NCBI GenBank assembly: GCA_964646495.1
Contig: CAZYEO010000063.1
Coordinates: 1 to 13,840 of the forward strand
Length of the DNA stretch: 13,840 bases
DNA from: HGM05232 sp964646495
GTDB taxonomy: Bacteria > Bacteroidota > Bacteroidia > Bacteroidales > Muribaculaceae
Reading direction: 5' to 3'
The position numbers and the translations under genes were made by a program. Of this stretch, positions 1 through 7,584 are shown piece by piece; the first letter of the stretch is position 1; each line of letters opens with the position of its first letter. Below the pieces are notes generated by a model. That model was not told the origin of the DNA. It did no database searches and saw only the letters and a list, made by a program, of their open reading frames with translations.

Positions 1-429
1 ATCAACAAAAGTCATGAAAGTATGAGATTCTCCATTAGCTTCTACAGCCCAAGAATTATCAGCTTCGTTGAAGTTTAATTTCACAATTGATTGATCTTTT
101 TCACTGGTGATTGTATATCCTTTATCGTCGCATTTTACCAAATAACGTCCTGTTTCGGTATCGATTGTTTTCACACTTGCACCCATTGGGTTAGATCCAG
201 ACCAGAATTCAATACTGTTAATTACCAATACATCTGCAAGAGCTGAAAGTTGATATACAGGAAGGATCCAAAATGCGAAGAATACGAGTTCGTTTACAAA
301 TTTACTTCCTACTTGTTTGTTCCAGCTAAGAACCTTTTTTGTAAGGGCAAAGCTACCGATACAAGATGAAAACATTAATGAGCTGGCACAAGCGAGAACA
401 ACGGCAATACTTAGATAATACTTTTTCAT
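1..429 (-). CDS. DUF3332 family lipoprotein, partial (C-terminus beyond the left edge)
   Basis: The frame is open for 143 codons from an ATG at 429 to the window edge, so the C-terminus is missing. The family usually runs to roughly 170-180 residues. The N-terminus is a lipoprotein signal: Lys-Lys at 2-3, a hydrophobic stretch, then a Ser-Ser-Cys lipobox with the Cys at residue 23, so the protein is probably lipid-anchored in the cell envelope. The next part (SFALTKKVLSWNKQ, then KFVNELVFFAFWILPVY) and the block VLVINSIEFWSGSNPMG match my memory of DUF3332 proteins from Bacteroides. The central segment is hydrophobic and may sit in or on the membrane. No biochemical role is known to me. The gene starts 33 bases after the MltF-type gene, with no terminator visible between them, so it may be the last member of that operon or have its own weak promoter. 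Confidence 0.85.
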   Translation of the reverse strand, partial: MKKYYLSIAVVLACASSLMFSSCIGSFALTKKVLSWNKQVGSKFVNELVFFAFWILPVYQLSALADVLVINSIEFWSGSNPMGASVKTIDTETGRYLVKCDDKGYTITSEKDQSIVKLNFNEADNSWAVEANGESHTFMTFVD

Positions 430-462
430 AATTTGATTAATTGATTAAGTTGTAAATAAAAA

Positions 463-1863
463 TTATAGTTTGATTTTTGAGCGGTAAAGGTTGTAAATTT
501 TCTGGACATGTGCAACATAATTTACTGTTTGTTTCCCCTTAAAGTATCCGAATTTGCATATTTCATCATTGAAGTATTCCGGATTGGATTTTAGTAGAAT
601 CATTTCTTCCACATTCCCTTCCCAAATTTGAGGATTCTTGCCATATTTCTTAGCGAGAGCTATTGCATCATATACATGTCCTATGCCTGAATTGTATGCG
701 CCGATAATAAATTTTATTCTCTCTCCACTATCAGGTATTCGTTGTGATAGGGACTTATCGAGATCCTTTATACTTGCTACGGCAGCTTTTATGTTTAGTT
801 CTGGGTTTGTTACTTCATGACTCTTTAATCCGTAGGCTCTGGCAGTGCCGGGCATTAGTTGCATTAGTCCTTTTGCTCCAGCCCACGACACTGCTGTCGT
901 ATCGAAATGTGATTCAATATAAGCCTGTGCTGCAAGTAAACGCCAATCCCACTCGATTTCTTTTGCGTAATGTTTAAATAGATTGTCGTATTGAGATATT
1001 CTGCCTCGTTTTAAATCAATTGCTGAAATCGGATCTCCAGATAATTGATCACTTCCGGTTTTACTTAATTCGAAATATCGTTTCAACAGACTCTTTGAGG
1101 ATGCTATATTTTGAGCTAAACGACTCCATGCATTTATTGAGTCACGAAGCCACATGTCATCTTTGTTTACTGCCCATGCCGAACGCTGAGGGAAACTTAC
1201 TACGAGTGATATATCAATATTGTCGTAATATGTGCGGTTGAGTTTTGCAATGTCACTGTCAACTATTGTTAGAGGGAGCGTGCCTTCCGAAACCATTTCA
1301 ATTAAGTCTTCGGAGATAAGAGTATCTTGTGCAATGGGGTGTATTTTAATGCCACCTCCAAGTTCGTTGTCGAGATTACGAAGGCGCGACTCATATTTTG
1401 AGCCTTTTTCTACATATACATCTTTTCCCACTAATTGTGTGACATCTGTAATTCGTCCTTTGCCCGACTTTGTTTTAGGTTGAATCAATACTTGATGAGT
1501 AATGTTTTCATAGCCGCAATGCAGTACCTTATTCTTGTATTCGGATGTGATTGGAATTTCATTGGCAATAATATCTATTTTGCCTGAGTCGAGCATACTC
1601 ACCATTGAATTCATGTTAGGTGCTACAACAAGTTTGAGAGTAACCCCTTTATCGGATGTGAATTTTGAAATACGCTCATATTCATATCCCATCTCCTCAC
1701 CACGATATATGAAATATGATGTAGGACTATATAGAATACCCACTCTTAATGTATCGGGGATAGGGTGCTGGTGCGAATCTGTGCTGTCCTTGCCTGTGGA
1801 TTTTCTTCCACAGGCAAGTGCCATAAGCACAATCATTACCAATATGGCATGATATGATTTCAA
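463..1863 (-). CDS. mltF: MltF-type membrane-bound lytic transglycosylase, lipoprotein
   Basis: This 466-residue protein has the two-domain layout of MltF. A signal peptide ends in a lipobox-like Ala-Leu-Ala-Cys (Cys18). A periplasmic substrate-binding domain (SBP_bac_3 type) spans about 37-265, and a lytic transglycosylase SLT domain spans about 290-460. In the SLT part the catalytic Glu is E317 (AYIESHF), followed by GAKGLMQLMPGTA (329-341) and GAYNSGIGHV (388-397), the standard family motifs. The enzyme should cleave peptidoglycan glycan strands to 1,6-anhydro products at the outer membrane. In E. coli MltF the binding domain regulates activity. The start is TTG at 1863, nine bases after the purM stop. 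The next ATG would leave too short a signal peptide, and an in-frame stop lies just upstream. The tight spacing suggests co-transcription with purM and cdsA. The symbol rests on architecture. Confidence 0.9.
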   Translation of the reverse strand: MKSYHAILVMIVLMALACGRKSTGKDSTDSHQHPIPDTLRVGILYSPTSYFIYRGEEMGYEYERISKFTSDKGVTLKLVVAPNMNSMVSMLDSGKIDIIANEIPITSEYKNKVLHCGYENITHQVLIQPKTKSGKGRITDVTQLVGKDVYVEKGSKYESRLRNLDNELGGGIKIHPIAQDTLISEDLIEMVSEGTLPLTIVDSDIAKLNRTYYDNIDISLVVSFPQRSAWAVNKDDMWLRDSINAWSRLAQNIASSKSLLKRYFELSKTGSDQLSGDPISAIDLKRGRISQYDNLFKHYAKEIEWDWRLLAAQAYIESHFDTTAVSWAGAKGLMQLMPGTARAYGLKSHEVTNPELNIKAAVASIKDLDKSLSQRIPDSGERIKFIIGAYNSGIGHVYDAIALAKKYGKNPQIWEGNVEEMILLKSNPEYFNDEICKFGYFKGKQTVNYVAHVQKIYNLYRSKIKL

Positions 1864-1872
1864 TTGGAATAA

Positions 1873-3045
1873 TTACTTTGAGTAATTAAATGTGCCCTTT
1901 TCAGATTTAATAGTGACATTGCTACCTGATGCTTTTTCCACATGACCTATAATCTGAGCTTCTACACCATATGATTCAGCAATTTTAATTATTGCTTCGG
2001 CATCGGCTGCAGGAGTGTATATTTCCATGCGGTGTCCCATGTTGTAAACTTTGTACATCTCTTCCCAAGAAGTACCCGATTCTTTCTGAATGATGTCAAA
2101 AAGAGGGGGAATAGGGAACAGATTGTCTTTTATAACTAATTTATCCTTGATGAAGTTGATTATTTTGGTTTGTCCTCCTCCTGAGCAATGCACCATTCCA
2201 TGAACGCTTTGTCGCATGTTCTTAAGAATTGATTGTATTACAGGTGCATAGGTGCGAGTAGGTGACAGGATGAGTTGTCCTACATTCACATCCAATCCTT
2301 CAACTTTATCAGTGAGTTTTAACGAGCCTGAATATGCCAAATCGGATGGGATTCCATTGTCGTAACTTTCGGGATATTTTTCGGTTATGTATTTACCTAT
2401 TACATCATGACGTGCAGATGTAAGCCCGTTGCTACCCATCCCGCCATTATATTTTTTTTCGTATTTTGCTTGTCCATAAGATGAGAGCCCTACAATCACA
2501 TCTCCACATTGTATATTGGCATTGTCGATCACATCGCTGCGCTTCAATCTGCAAGTAACAGTGCTATCGACTATTATTGTGCGTACGAGATCGCCTACAT
2601 CGGCAGTTTCACCTCCGGTACTATATATGTTCACGCCCATCTCACGCAATTCGGCAAGCAACTCTTCTGTGCCGTTGATTATTTCTGAAATCACTTCACC
2701 GGGAATAAGCCTTTTGTTGCGTCCGATAGTGCTTGATAATAGGATATTGTCGGTTGCTCCTACACATAGAAGGTCGTCGATATTCATTACCAATGCGTCT
2801 TGAGCAATCCCTTTCCATACACTTAAGTCTCCTGTTTCTTTCCAATAAATGTAGGCAAGAGAAGATTTTGTGCCTGCTCCGTCGGCGTGCATTACTGTGC
2901 AATAATTTTCATCACCGGCAAGAATATCGGGAATGATTTTACAAAATGCGTCAGGGAAAAGTCCTTTATCGATATTCTTGATGGCATTGTGCACATCCTC
3001 TTTTGAAGCCGATACGCCTCGTTGGTCATAACGTTGGTCGTTCAT
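1873..3045 (-). CDS. purM: AIR synthase (phosphoribosylformylglycinamidine cyclo-ligase), long Bacteroidota form
   Basis: This is a PurM/AIR synthase family protein of 390 residues, longer than the roughly 345 residues of E. coli PurM. Such long forms are usual in Bacteroidales. It should catalyse the ATP-dependent closure of FGAM to 5-aminoimidazole ribonucleotide, step five of purine synthesis, in the cytosol. Visible family motifs are YDQRGVSASK (6-15), HADGAGTKSSLA (53-64), NIDDLLCVGA (88-97), STGGETADVGD (142-152), HCSGGGQTK (286-294) and NMGHRMEIY (335-343). These cover the N-terminal AIRS fold and the C-terminal AIRS_C fold. The ATG at 3045 lies five bases after the cdsA stop, which indicates translational or operon coupling. 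No other purine genes are in the window. A divergent role as an AIR-synthase-related protein is possible, but the glycine-rich nucleotide motifs are all present. Confidence 0.92.
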   Translation of the reverse strand: MNDQRYDQRGVSASKEDVHNAIKNIDKGLFPDAFCKIIPDILAGDENYCTVMHADGAGTKSSLAYIYWKETGDLSVWKGIAQDALVMNIDDLLCVGATDNILLSSTIGRNKRLIPGEVISEIINGTEELLAELREMGVNIYSTGGETADVGDLVRTIIVDSTVTCRLKRSDVIDNANIQCGDVIVGLSSYGQAKYEKKYNGGMGSNGLTSARHDVIGKYITEKYPESYDNGIPSDLAYSGSLKLTDKVEGLDVNVGQLILSPTRTYAPVIQSILKNMRQSVHGMVHCSGGGQTKIINFIKDKLVIKDNLFPIPPLFDIIQKESGTSWEEMYKVYNMGHRMEIYTPAADAEAIIKIAESYGVEAQIIGHVEKASGSNVTIKSEKGTFNYSK

Positions 3046-3050
3046 CTTTT

Positions 3051-3884
3051 TTATATCGTTTTTAATGTTCCTAATATTATAAAAAATAGTAGCACTGCAG
3101 GTATCACAAGCAAAAGGCTATCTATACGATCTAAAATGCCACCATGCCCGGGAAGACATTTTCCTGAATCTTTGACTCCGAGTGTGCGTTTCATTAAAGA
3201 CTCGCATAGGTCACCCCAAGTGGAGAAAATAGTAACAATTACTGCAAACATTATCCACACGAGCAACGATGGTCCCCCAAAAAATGAAGCAAAACATGTA
3301 GCAAACAGAATGCCTGCACCTACTGTGAATAATAGTCCGCCAAAGAATCCTTCCCATGACTTTTTGGGAGAAATCCGTTCAAATAATCTATTTTTACCTA
3401 TTAAAGACCCTACGCAGAATGCTCCCGTATCGTTGAGCCAGATAAATATGAATAGTGCAAGCAAAATGCGTGCGCCACATTCAAAATATATAATCGCTGA
3501 TAGAGCTAATGGAAGTGCCACATAGATGTGTCCAAGAAATGATTTTGCGAGATTGTTGATTGGTTGCTCCTCTTTGGTGTATAATTGCATCACCATGCGT
3601 ATAAGGATATATCCGAGATAAGGGGCAATCCATAAGAGGTCGAAAGATGGGTCGGAAAATTTGTAATAAAAACAACCGAATAGTCCAACTCCACCTAATA
3701 AATCGATTATTCCGGTGATTTTTTTTTCACATCCTTGTGTGAGTTTATAAAATTCTATCAAACCCAGAAGGGTAAGCAGTGCAAATACTCCGCCGAAGAT
3801 AATATCTATCTTCATAACGAGAGAAAACACGATGATAGCTACGAATAGACTACCGGTAATGGCTCTTGTTAATAATTTTTTCAC
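3051..3884 (-). CDS. cdsA: phosphatidate cytidylyltransferase (CDP-diglyceride synthase)
   Basis: This 277-residue polytopic membrane protein converts phosphatidate and CTP to CDP-diacylglycerol, the branch point of phospholipid synthesis in the inner membrane. The CDP-diglyceride synthetase signature is complete at 229-255: SLMKR, then KDSGKCLPGHGGILDRID, with the acidic and basic residues in place. An earlier conserved block (NDTGAFCVGS, then ISPKKSWEGFFGG, about 151-183) is also present. Hydrophobic segments lie at about 10-45, 60-75, 85-100, 118-150, 183-225 and 256-275. The start is GTG at 3884. An in-frame TAA lies nine bases upstream, and a -7 box lies about 30 bases upstream, so no longer form is possible. 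It is the first gene of the tight group cdsA-purM-mltF. The lipid kinase gene lies just upstream on the same strand. Confidence 0.95.
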   Translation of the reverse strand: MKKLLTRAITGSLFVAIIVFSLVMKIDIIFGGVFALLTLLGLIEFYKLTQGCEKKITGIIDLLGGVGLFGCFYYKFSDPSFDLLWIAPYLGYILIRMVMQLYTKEEQPINNLAKSFLGHIYVALPLALSAIIYFECGARILLALFIFIWLNDTGAFCVGSLIGKNRLFERISPKKSWEGFFGGLLFTVGAGILFATCFASFFGGPSLLVWIMFAVIVTIFSTWGDLCESLMKRTLGVKDSGKCLPGHGGILDRIDSLLLVIPAVLLFFIILGTLKTI

Positions 3885-3912
3885 CAGATATTAAGTCATG
3901 AATTATTTCCTA

Positions 3913-3944
3913 CAAAGGTACTCTATTTTTTTTTGTTTGGCAAG
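3913..3944 (-). promoter_or_regulatory. promoter for cdsA-purM-mltF
   Basis: On the minus strand TACCTTTG (3920 to 3913) matches the Bacteroidota -7 box TAnnTTTG exactly. CTTG (3944 to 3941) lies 20 bases upstream and fits the -33 box TTTG at three of four positions. The distance to the GTG start is about 28 bases. Confidence 0.65.
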
Positions 3945-3981
3945 TCTAAAGCCTATACTGTGGTATTATGACATACTCGAC

Positions 3982-4953
3982 TTAAATGTTTAGTTCATTG
4001 CGTACTGCCGTAACAAAATTCCAAAAACCATCTTCGATAGGTGTAAGGATATTTTTTTTGGTTGGAACATTGACAGGCAAAAACATTTTTATTCCTCCTT
4101 TATGGCATGAAATGTGAAGATCTGCATTCATCATCAGCGGTTCGCCATCTACATGCATCACTCCAGGCTTGGGGCGACGAATTGTGAGTGCCTGTGTGCG
4201 AAAAGAATGAATATTAGTGTCTTGGTCGATATGCTTGGTAAACAGTAAAATACCCATTAAAGCTGTGTCGAGAGGAGTAAAAGGATGAATAACAGTTACA
4301 TCGATTAAGCCGTCTTGCATGCTTGCATGTGGTGCAATAAATGCATTGTTCCCGTATTGCGAAGCGTTGCCGCATGCAATCACAAAGGCTTTTTCGGTAA
4401 TCACTTTGTCATCGGTTTCAATCACATATTCCTGACATCTATATTTAAGATATTCTACAAGTGTCTTTTTGAGATATGTAAGAGGACCGCGTTTTTTTGA
4501 TTCGGCGAATTTTGCGCTTACATGTGCATCAAACCCAACTCCGCATGTGCAAAAAAACGGATGTTCGTTCACCATGCAATAATCGAGAGGTTTTATGTTG
4601 TTCTGTTTGATTATGTCGAGAGCTTCTTCCACATTCAGCGGAATACTTAGATGGCGAGCCAATCCGTTGCCCGAACCACAAGGTACTATTCCAAGTGCTA
4701 CATTTGAGTCGCGCAAAGCACTGGCAATTTCATTTACTGTGCCATCGCCTCCTATTGCCACCACTCCATGATAATTTTCATCGATTGCTCGTTGTGTGAG
4801 CTGGGTGGCGTGTCCCGGACGTTGAGAAAATCTGATTTTCAGATTCACATTATCAGAGCCAAGTTTATCTTGAATGATTTGCGGCATATACTCCTTATTC
4901 GTCGTTCCCGAAATAGGATTAATGATTACAAATATTTTACGTTGAGTCTCCAA
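3982..4953 (-). CDS. diacylglycerol kinase family lipid kinase (DAGKc/YegS/sphingosine-kinase type)
   Basis: With a TTG start at 4953 this is a 323-residue soluble or peripheral lipid kinase of the DAGK catalytic family. Motifs in order are INPISGT (11-17), the nucleotide-binding GGDGTVNE (68-75), PCGSGNGLAR (91-100), GVGFDAHVSAKF (138-149), DGLIDV (214-219) and HVDGEP (267-272). It should phosphorylate a lipid hydroxyl, giving phosphatidate if the substrate is diacylglycerol. A sphingoid base or another lipid cannot be excluded. The open frame extends to an ATG at 5073, but that start lies inside the terminator of the preceding operon and upstream of the -7 box at 4993-5000. The encoded 40-residue extension (MIFLVRPYFC...) is therefore not expected to be translated. 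GTG at 4977 is the alternative start, but it would leave a leader of only about nine bases. The product may feed the downstream cdsA product. Confidence 0.85.
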   Translation of the reverse strand: METQRKIFVIINPISGTTNKEYMPQIIQDKLGSDNVNLKIRFSQRPGHATQLTQRAIDENYHGVVAIGGDGTVNEIASALRDSNVALGIVPCGSGNGLARHLSIPLNVEEALDIIKQNNIKPLDYCMVNEHPFFCTCGVGFDAHVSAKFAESKKRGPLTYLKKTLVEYLKYRCQEYVIETDDKVITEKAFVIACGNASQYGNNAFIAPHASMQDGLIDVTVIHPFTPLDTALMGILLFTKHIDQDTNIHSFRTQALTIRRPKPGVMHVDGEPLMMNADLHISCHKGGIKMFLPVNVPTKKNILTPIEDGFWNFVTAVRNELNI

Positions 4954-4991
4954 ACTATTAATATATTTATTTTGCACTATGCAGATAGTAT

Positions 4992-5024
4992 GCAAAGATA
5001 ATGCATGGTGTATTAAAAATAAAA
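4992..5024 (-). promoter_or_regulatory. promoter for the lipid kinase gene
   Basis: TATCTTTGC on the minus strand (5000 to 4992) is an exact TAnnTTTG -7 box. A TTTT (5024 to 5021) stands 20 bases upstream as a partial -33 box. Transcription would begin near 4986, giving a leader of about 33 A/T-rich bases before the TTG at 4953. Confidence 0.65.
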
Positions 5025-5040
5025 TATATATAGCTAATAT

Positions 5041-5090
5041 ATAGCAAAAATAAGGTCTGACAAGGAATATCATCCAAGTACAGACCTTAT
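5041..5090 (-). terminator. terminator of the 2-oxoacid oxidoreductase operon
   Basis: A perfect 10-base-pair stem, ATAAGGTCTG (5050-5059) with CAGACCTTAT (5081-5090), lies about 20 bases after the gamma-subunit stop. On the minus strand it is followed by TTTTTGC. The 21-base loop is long, but short inner pairings (GGA with TCC, AC with GT) could shorten it. Confidence 0.75.
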
Positions 5091-5110
5091 GTTATCGTAG
5101 ATAATTAAAC

Positions 5111-5650
5111 TTAGTCCTTTATAAGCTCCATCCCTTTTTTTAATGCAGATTCATTAACAGGGATAAGGTGATGGTGGCGTTCGGGAAGAGTTTTTTTCAA
5201 CCCCTTTAGTATGCTTTCGATAGCAACAATAGGTTTCACTTTCAATAGCGCACCCAGAATAATCATATTATAGCTTTTGGCGTTGTTCATATCAAATGTA
5301 GCCTCCATTGCATCTACCTTATGGATGTTTATGTCAGTTCGGGTAGGGGGAGTGTGAATACCATAACTATCATATATCAATACGCCACCCGGTTTTACCT
5401 TTTTCTCAAATTTATCCAAACTTTGCTGATTGAGTACCACAGCCGTATCAAAAGAGTCGAGAATAGGGGAGCTGATGCTTTCATCGCTCAATATCACGGT
5501 GACATTGGCAGTGCCTCCACGCTGTTCGGGTCCGTATGATGGCATCCATGTAACGTTCTTATCTTCCATAAGTCCGGAATATGCCAATATCTTACCCATT
5601 GATAACACACCTTGTCCGCCAAATCCGGCTATTATTATTTCTTCTTTCAT
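5111..5650 (-). CDS. 2-oxoacid:ferredoxin oxidoreductase, gamma subunit
   Basis: This 179-residue protein belongs to the gamma (POR/KOR catalytic domain III) family. It helps form the CoA and dimer interface of the ferredoxin-linked 2-oxoacid oxidoreductases. Motifs are AGFGGQGV (8-15) near the N-terminus and PSYGPEQRGGTA (37-48), both typical of KorC/VorC-like subunits. A TTG two codons upstream (5656) is possible, but the ATG at 5650 fits the usual MKEEIIIAGFGGQG beginning. The gene follows the beta-subunit stop by 11 bases and is the last of four genes; a hairpin terminator comes directly after it. Its length is normal for a stand-alone gamma subunit. The substrate is set by the whole complex and cannot be read from this subunit. 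Confidence 0.93.
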   Translation of the reverse strand: MKEEIIIAGFGGQGVLSMGKILAYSGLMEDKNVTWMPSYGPEQRGGTANVTVILSDESISSPILDSFDTAVVLNQQSLDKFEKKVKPGGVLIYDSYGIHTPPTRTDINIHKVDAMEATFDMNNAKSYNMIILGALLKVKPIVAIESILKGLKKTLPERHHHLIPVNESALKKGMELIKD

Positions 5651-5661
5651 AATCAATAGTG

Positions 5662-6423
5662 CTATAAGTTTTTAAGATCACCAAGCGGATATTTTTTAAA
5701 CATGTGTTCCACCATCCATTTATTGGCTTGGTCGGGAGTCATTTTCCATCCGGAATTACATGTACTCACAACCTCTACAAATGATGTACCTTTACCCTCC
5801 ATGCTGTTTTGGAACGCTTTTTTGATAGCATCTTTGGTTTTACGCACGGATGCCGGAGTGTGAACACTTTGGCGCGTAACGTAGCAACTACCTTCGAGTT
5901 GCGCTACCAATGGAGCTATTACAAGCGGATGTCCGTTTAGGTCTACACGTCTGCCGTAGGGAGTAGTGGCTGTTTTCATTCCTAATAGGGTAGTAGGAGC
6001 CATCTGTCCGCCGGTCATTCCGTATATTGCATTATTGATGAATATAATCGCAATATTTTCACCACGATTGGCAGCATGAATGGTTTCGCATGTGCCTATT
6101 GCTGCAAGGTCACCATCTCCCTGATATGTAAACACTACCTTATCGGGCTGTAAACGGTGTACAGCAGTCGCAACTGCAGGAGCACGTCCGTGAGCAGCCT
6201 CAATCCAGTCAATATCTACGTAATTATATGCAAACACTGCACATCCCACGGGTGCAATCCCTATGGTTTTCTCCGTAATTCCCATTTCCTCCACAACTTC
6301 AGCGATGAGTTTATGCACAACTCCGTGACTACATCCGGGGCAATAGTGCATGTGATTATCGTTGAGAAGTGTCGGCTTTTTATAAATGAGATTCTCCGGT
6401 CTTATTATATCTTTTATATCCAT
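5662..6423 (-). CDS. 2-oxoacid:ferredoxin oxidoreductase, beta subunit (TPP-binding)
   Basis: This 253-residue subunit binds thiamine diphosphate and carries out the decarboxylation step. The signature GDGDLAAIGTCETIHA starts at residue 102 and ends at the Asn pair N130-N131 (FINNAIYGMTGGQ), the GDG...NN motif that holds Mg and the diphosphate. CPGCSHG (28-34) and C61 are candidate ligands for a [4Fe-4S] cluster near the cofactor, together with a later Cys, perhaps in CYVTRQS or STCNSGW. AAHGRAPA (76-83) is also conserved in the family. The protein is cytosolic and partners with the alpha, gamma and delta products encoded beside it; the alpha gene ends 24 bases upstream. The short length without extra domains fits the four-subunit archaeal-type enzymes and not fused pyruvate:ferredoxin oxidoreductase. 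Confidence 0.94.
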   Translation of the reverse strand: MDIKDIIRPENLIYKKPTLLNDNHMHYCPGCSHGVVHKLIAEVVEEMGITEKTIGIAPVGCAVFAYNYVDIDWIEAAHGRAPAVATAVHRLQPDKVVFTYQGDGDLAAIGTCETIHAANRGENIAIIFINNAIYGMTGGQMAPTTLLGMKTATTPYGRRVDLNGHPLVIAPLVAQLEGSCYVTRQSVHTPASVRKTKDAIKKAFQNSMEGKGTSFVEVVSTCNSGWKMTPDQANKWMVEHMFKKYPLGDLKNL

Positions 6424-6447
6424 AATATGGAGCAGTTTTAATAATCG

Positions 6448-7533
6448 TTATTTATTGATGAACAGTTTTTTGAAGTTAGCGAGAATTTCTTCTGGATTTG
6501 GGACAATACCGCCTAATCTTCCATAATGCTCTACAGTCATATTATGGTCGTTTATGGCTAATTTCACATCTTCAATCATTTGTCCTGCATTTAATTCCAC
6601 CACTAAAACCCCTTTTACCCCTTTTGCTGCTTCGGCTATTGCTTCGGCTGGGAAAGGCCATAGGGTGATTGGGCGAATAAGTCCAATATTTATACCCTCT
6701 TCATGAGCAATCTCTATACATTTTTGGCATATACGCGCCATAGATCCGAATGCTACTATCAGATAATCGCAATTTTCGGTTCCTATAGATTCAAAACGCA
6801 TTTCGTTTTTTTTAATTTCGCGATATGTGCGTTGGAATCTGTCGTTATGCTTTTCCATTATAGCTGTGTCGAGCTCGAGAGATGTGACTACATTTTGTTT
6901 TCGGTTTTTACGTCCTGTAGTAGCCCAAGGACATTGTTTGATTATTTCTTCCTCGGTGCGTCGTGGGCGTTGGGGTGGTAGTACTACTTTTTCCATCATT
7001 TGCCCCACGATTCCGTCGGCAAGTATTATGGCAGGGGTACGGTATTTGAACGCTAAGTCCCATCCGAGTGCTACAAAGTCGCACATTTCTTGCACTGATG
7101 AGGGAGCAAGAGTGATAAGATGATAATCTCCGTGTCCTCCACCTTTGGTAGCTTGAAAATAATCGGCTTGAGATGGGTGAATAGTTCCCAATCCGGGACC
7201 TCCGCGCATCACATTAATAAGTAGCACAGGTAATTCGCTTGCGGCGATAAATGATATCCCTTCTTGCATAAGGCTTACCCCCGGACTCGAAGAGGAGGTG
7301 AACACTGCTTTTCCGCATGCCGCTCCACCGTATACCATATTAATTGAGGCAACTTCACTTTCAGCTTGTAGCACTACCATTCCGGTCGTTTCCCAAGGCA
7401 TTTCTTCCATTAGGGTTTCTAATACTTCCGATTGTGGAGTGATAGGATATCCGAAATATCCGTCGCATCCGTAGCGTATAGCTGCATGCGCCAAGGCTTC
7501 ATTACCTTTCATCAACCTTACATCTTCTTCCAT
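6448..7533 (-). CDS. vorB: 2-oxoacid:ferredoxin oxidoreductase, alpha subunit (VorB-type)
   Basis: This 361-residue subunit has the pyrimidine-binding domain I (GYPITPQSE at 28-36, QAESE at 56-60, TSSSSPGVSLM at 79-89) and the C-terminal domain II (about 240-355). In the subunit that binds the TPP aminopyrimidine ring, the Glu of QAESE is the expected activating acid. It resembles the proteins labelled 3-methyl-2-oxobutanoate dehydrogenase subunit VorB in Bacteroidales genomes. KEGG-style labels would call it KorA, for 2-oxoglutarate. Which acid it uses is not decided by any residue I can interpret. It lacks an N-terminal gamma domain, because gamma is encoded separately. The gene begins 51 bases after the ferredoxin subunit. 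The 15 bases around its start are identical to those around the ferredoxin gene start. Confidence 0.93.
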   Translation of the reverse strand: MEEDVRLMKGNEALAHAAIRYGCDGYFGYPITPQSEVLETLMEEMPWETTGMVVLQAESEVASINMVYGGAACGKAVFTSSSSPGVSLMQEGISFIAASELPVLLINVMRGGPGLGTIHPSQADYFQATKGGGHGDYHLITLAPSSVQEMCDFVALGWDLAFKYRTPAIILADGIVGQMMEKVVLPPQRPRRTEEEIIKQCPWATTGRKNRKQNVVTSLELDTAIMEKHNDRFQRTYREIKKNEMRFESIGTENCDYLIVAFGSMARICQKCIEIAHEEGINIGLIRPITLWPFPAEAIAEAAKGVKGVLVVELNAGQMIEDVKLAINDHNMTVEHYGRLGGIVPNPEEILANFKKLFINK

Positions 7534-7584
7534 AATTTATATTTAGTTGATTGGTTTTTTGATTTGATTAATTGAAAATAGAGA

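Noticed and set aside
3022..3525. Plus-strand open frame of 167 codons over cdsA
   Set aside because: It lies antisense to a well supported cdsA, its protein shows no recognisable motif, and no promoter precedes it.
6827..7123. Plus-strand open frame antisense to the oxidoreductase alpha gene
   Set aside because: It mirrors conserved coding sequence, has a low-complexity Ser/Cys-rich product and no initiation signal.
431..7575. Shared 14-base string ATTTGATTAATTGA before the DUF3332 gene (431-444) and between the ferredoxin and alpha genes (7562-7575)
   Set aside because: A short A/T-only-rich match in two gene leaders is easily a chance result in this base composition, and nothing else around the two sites agrees.
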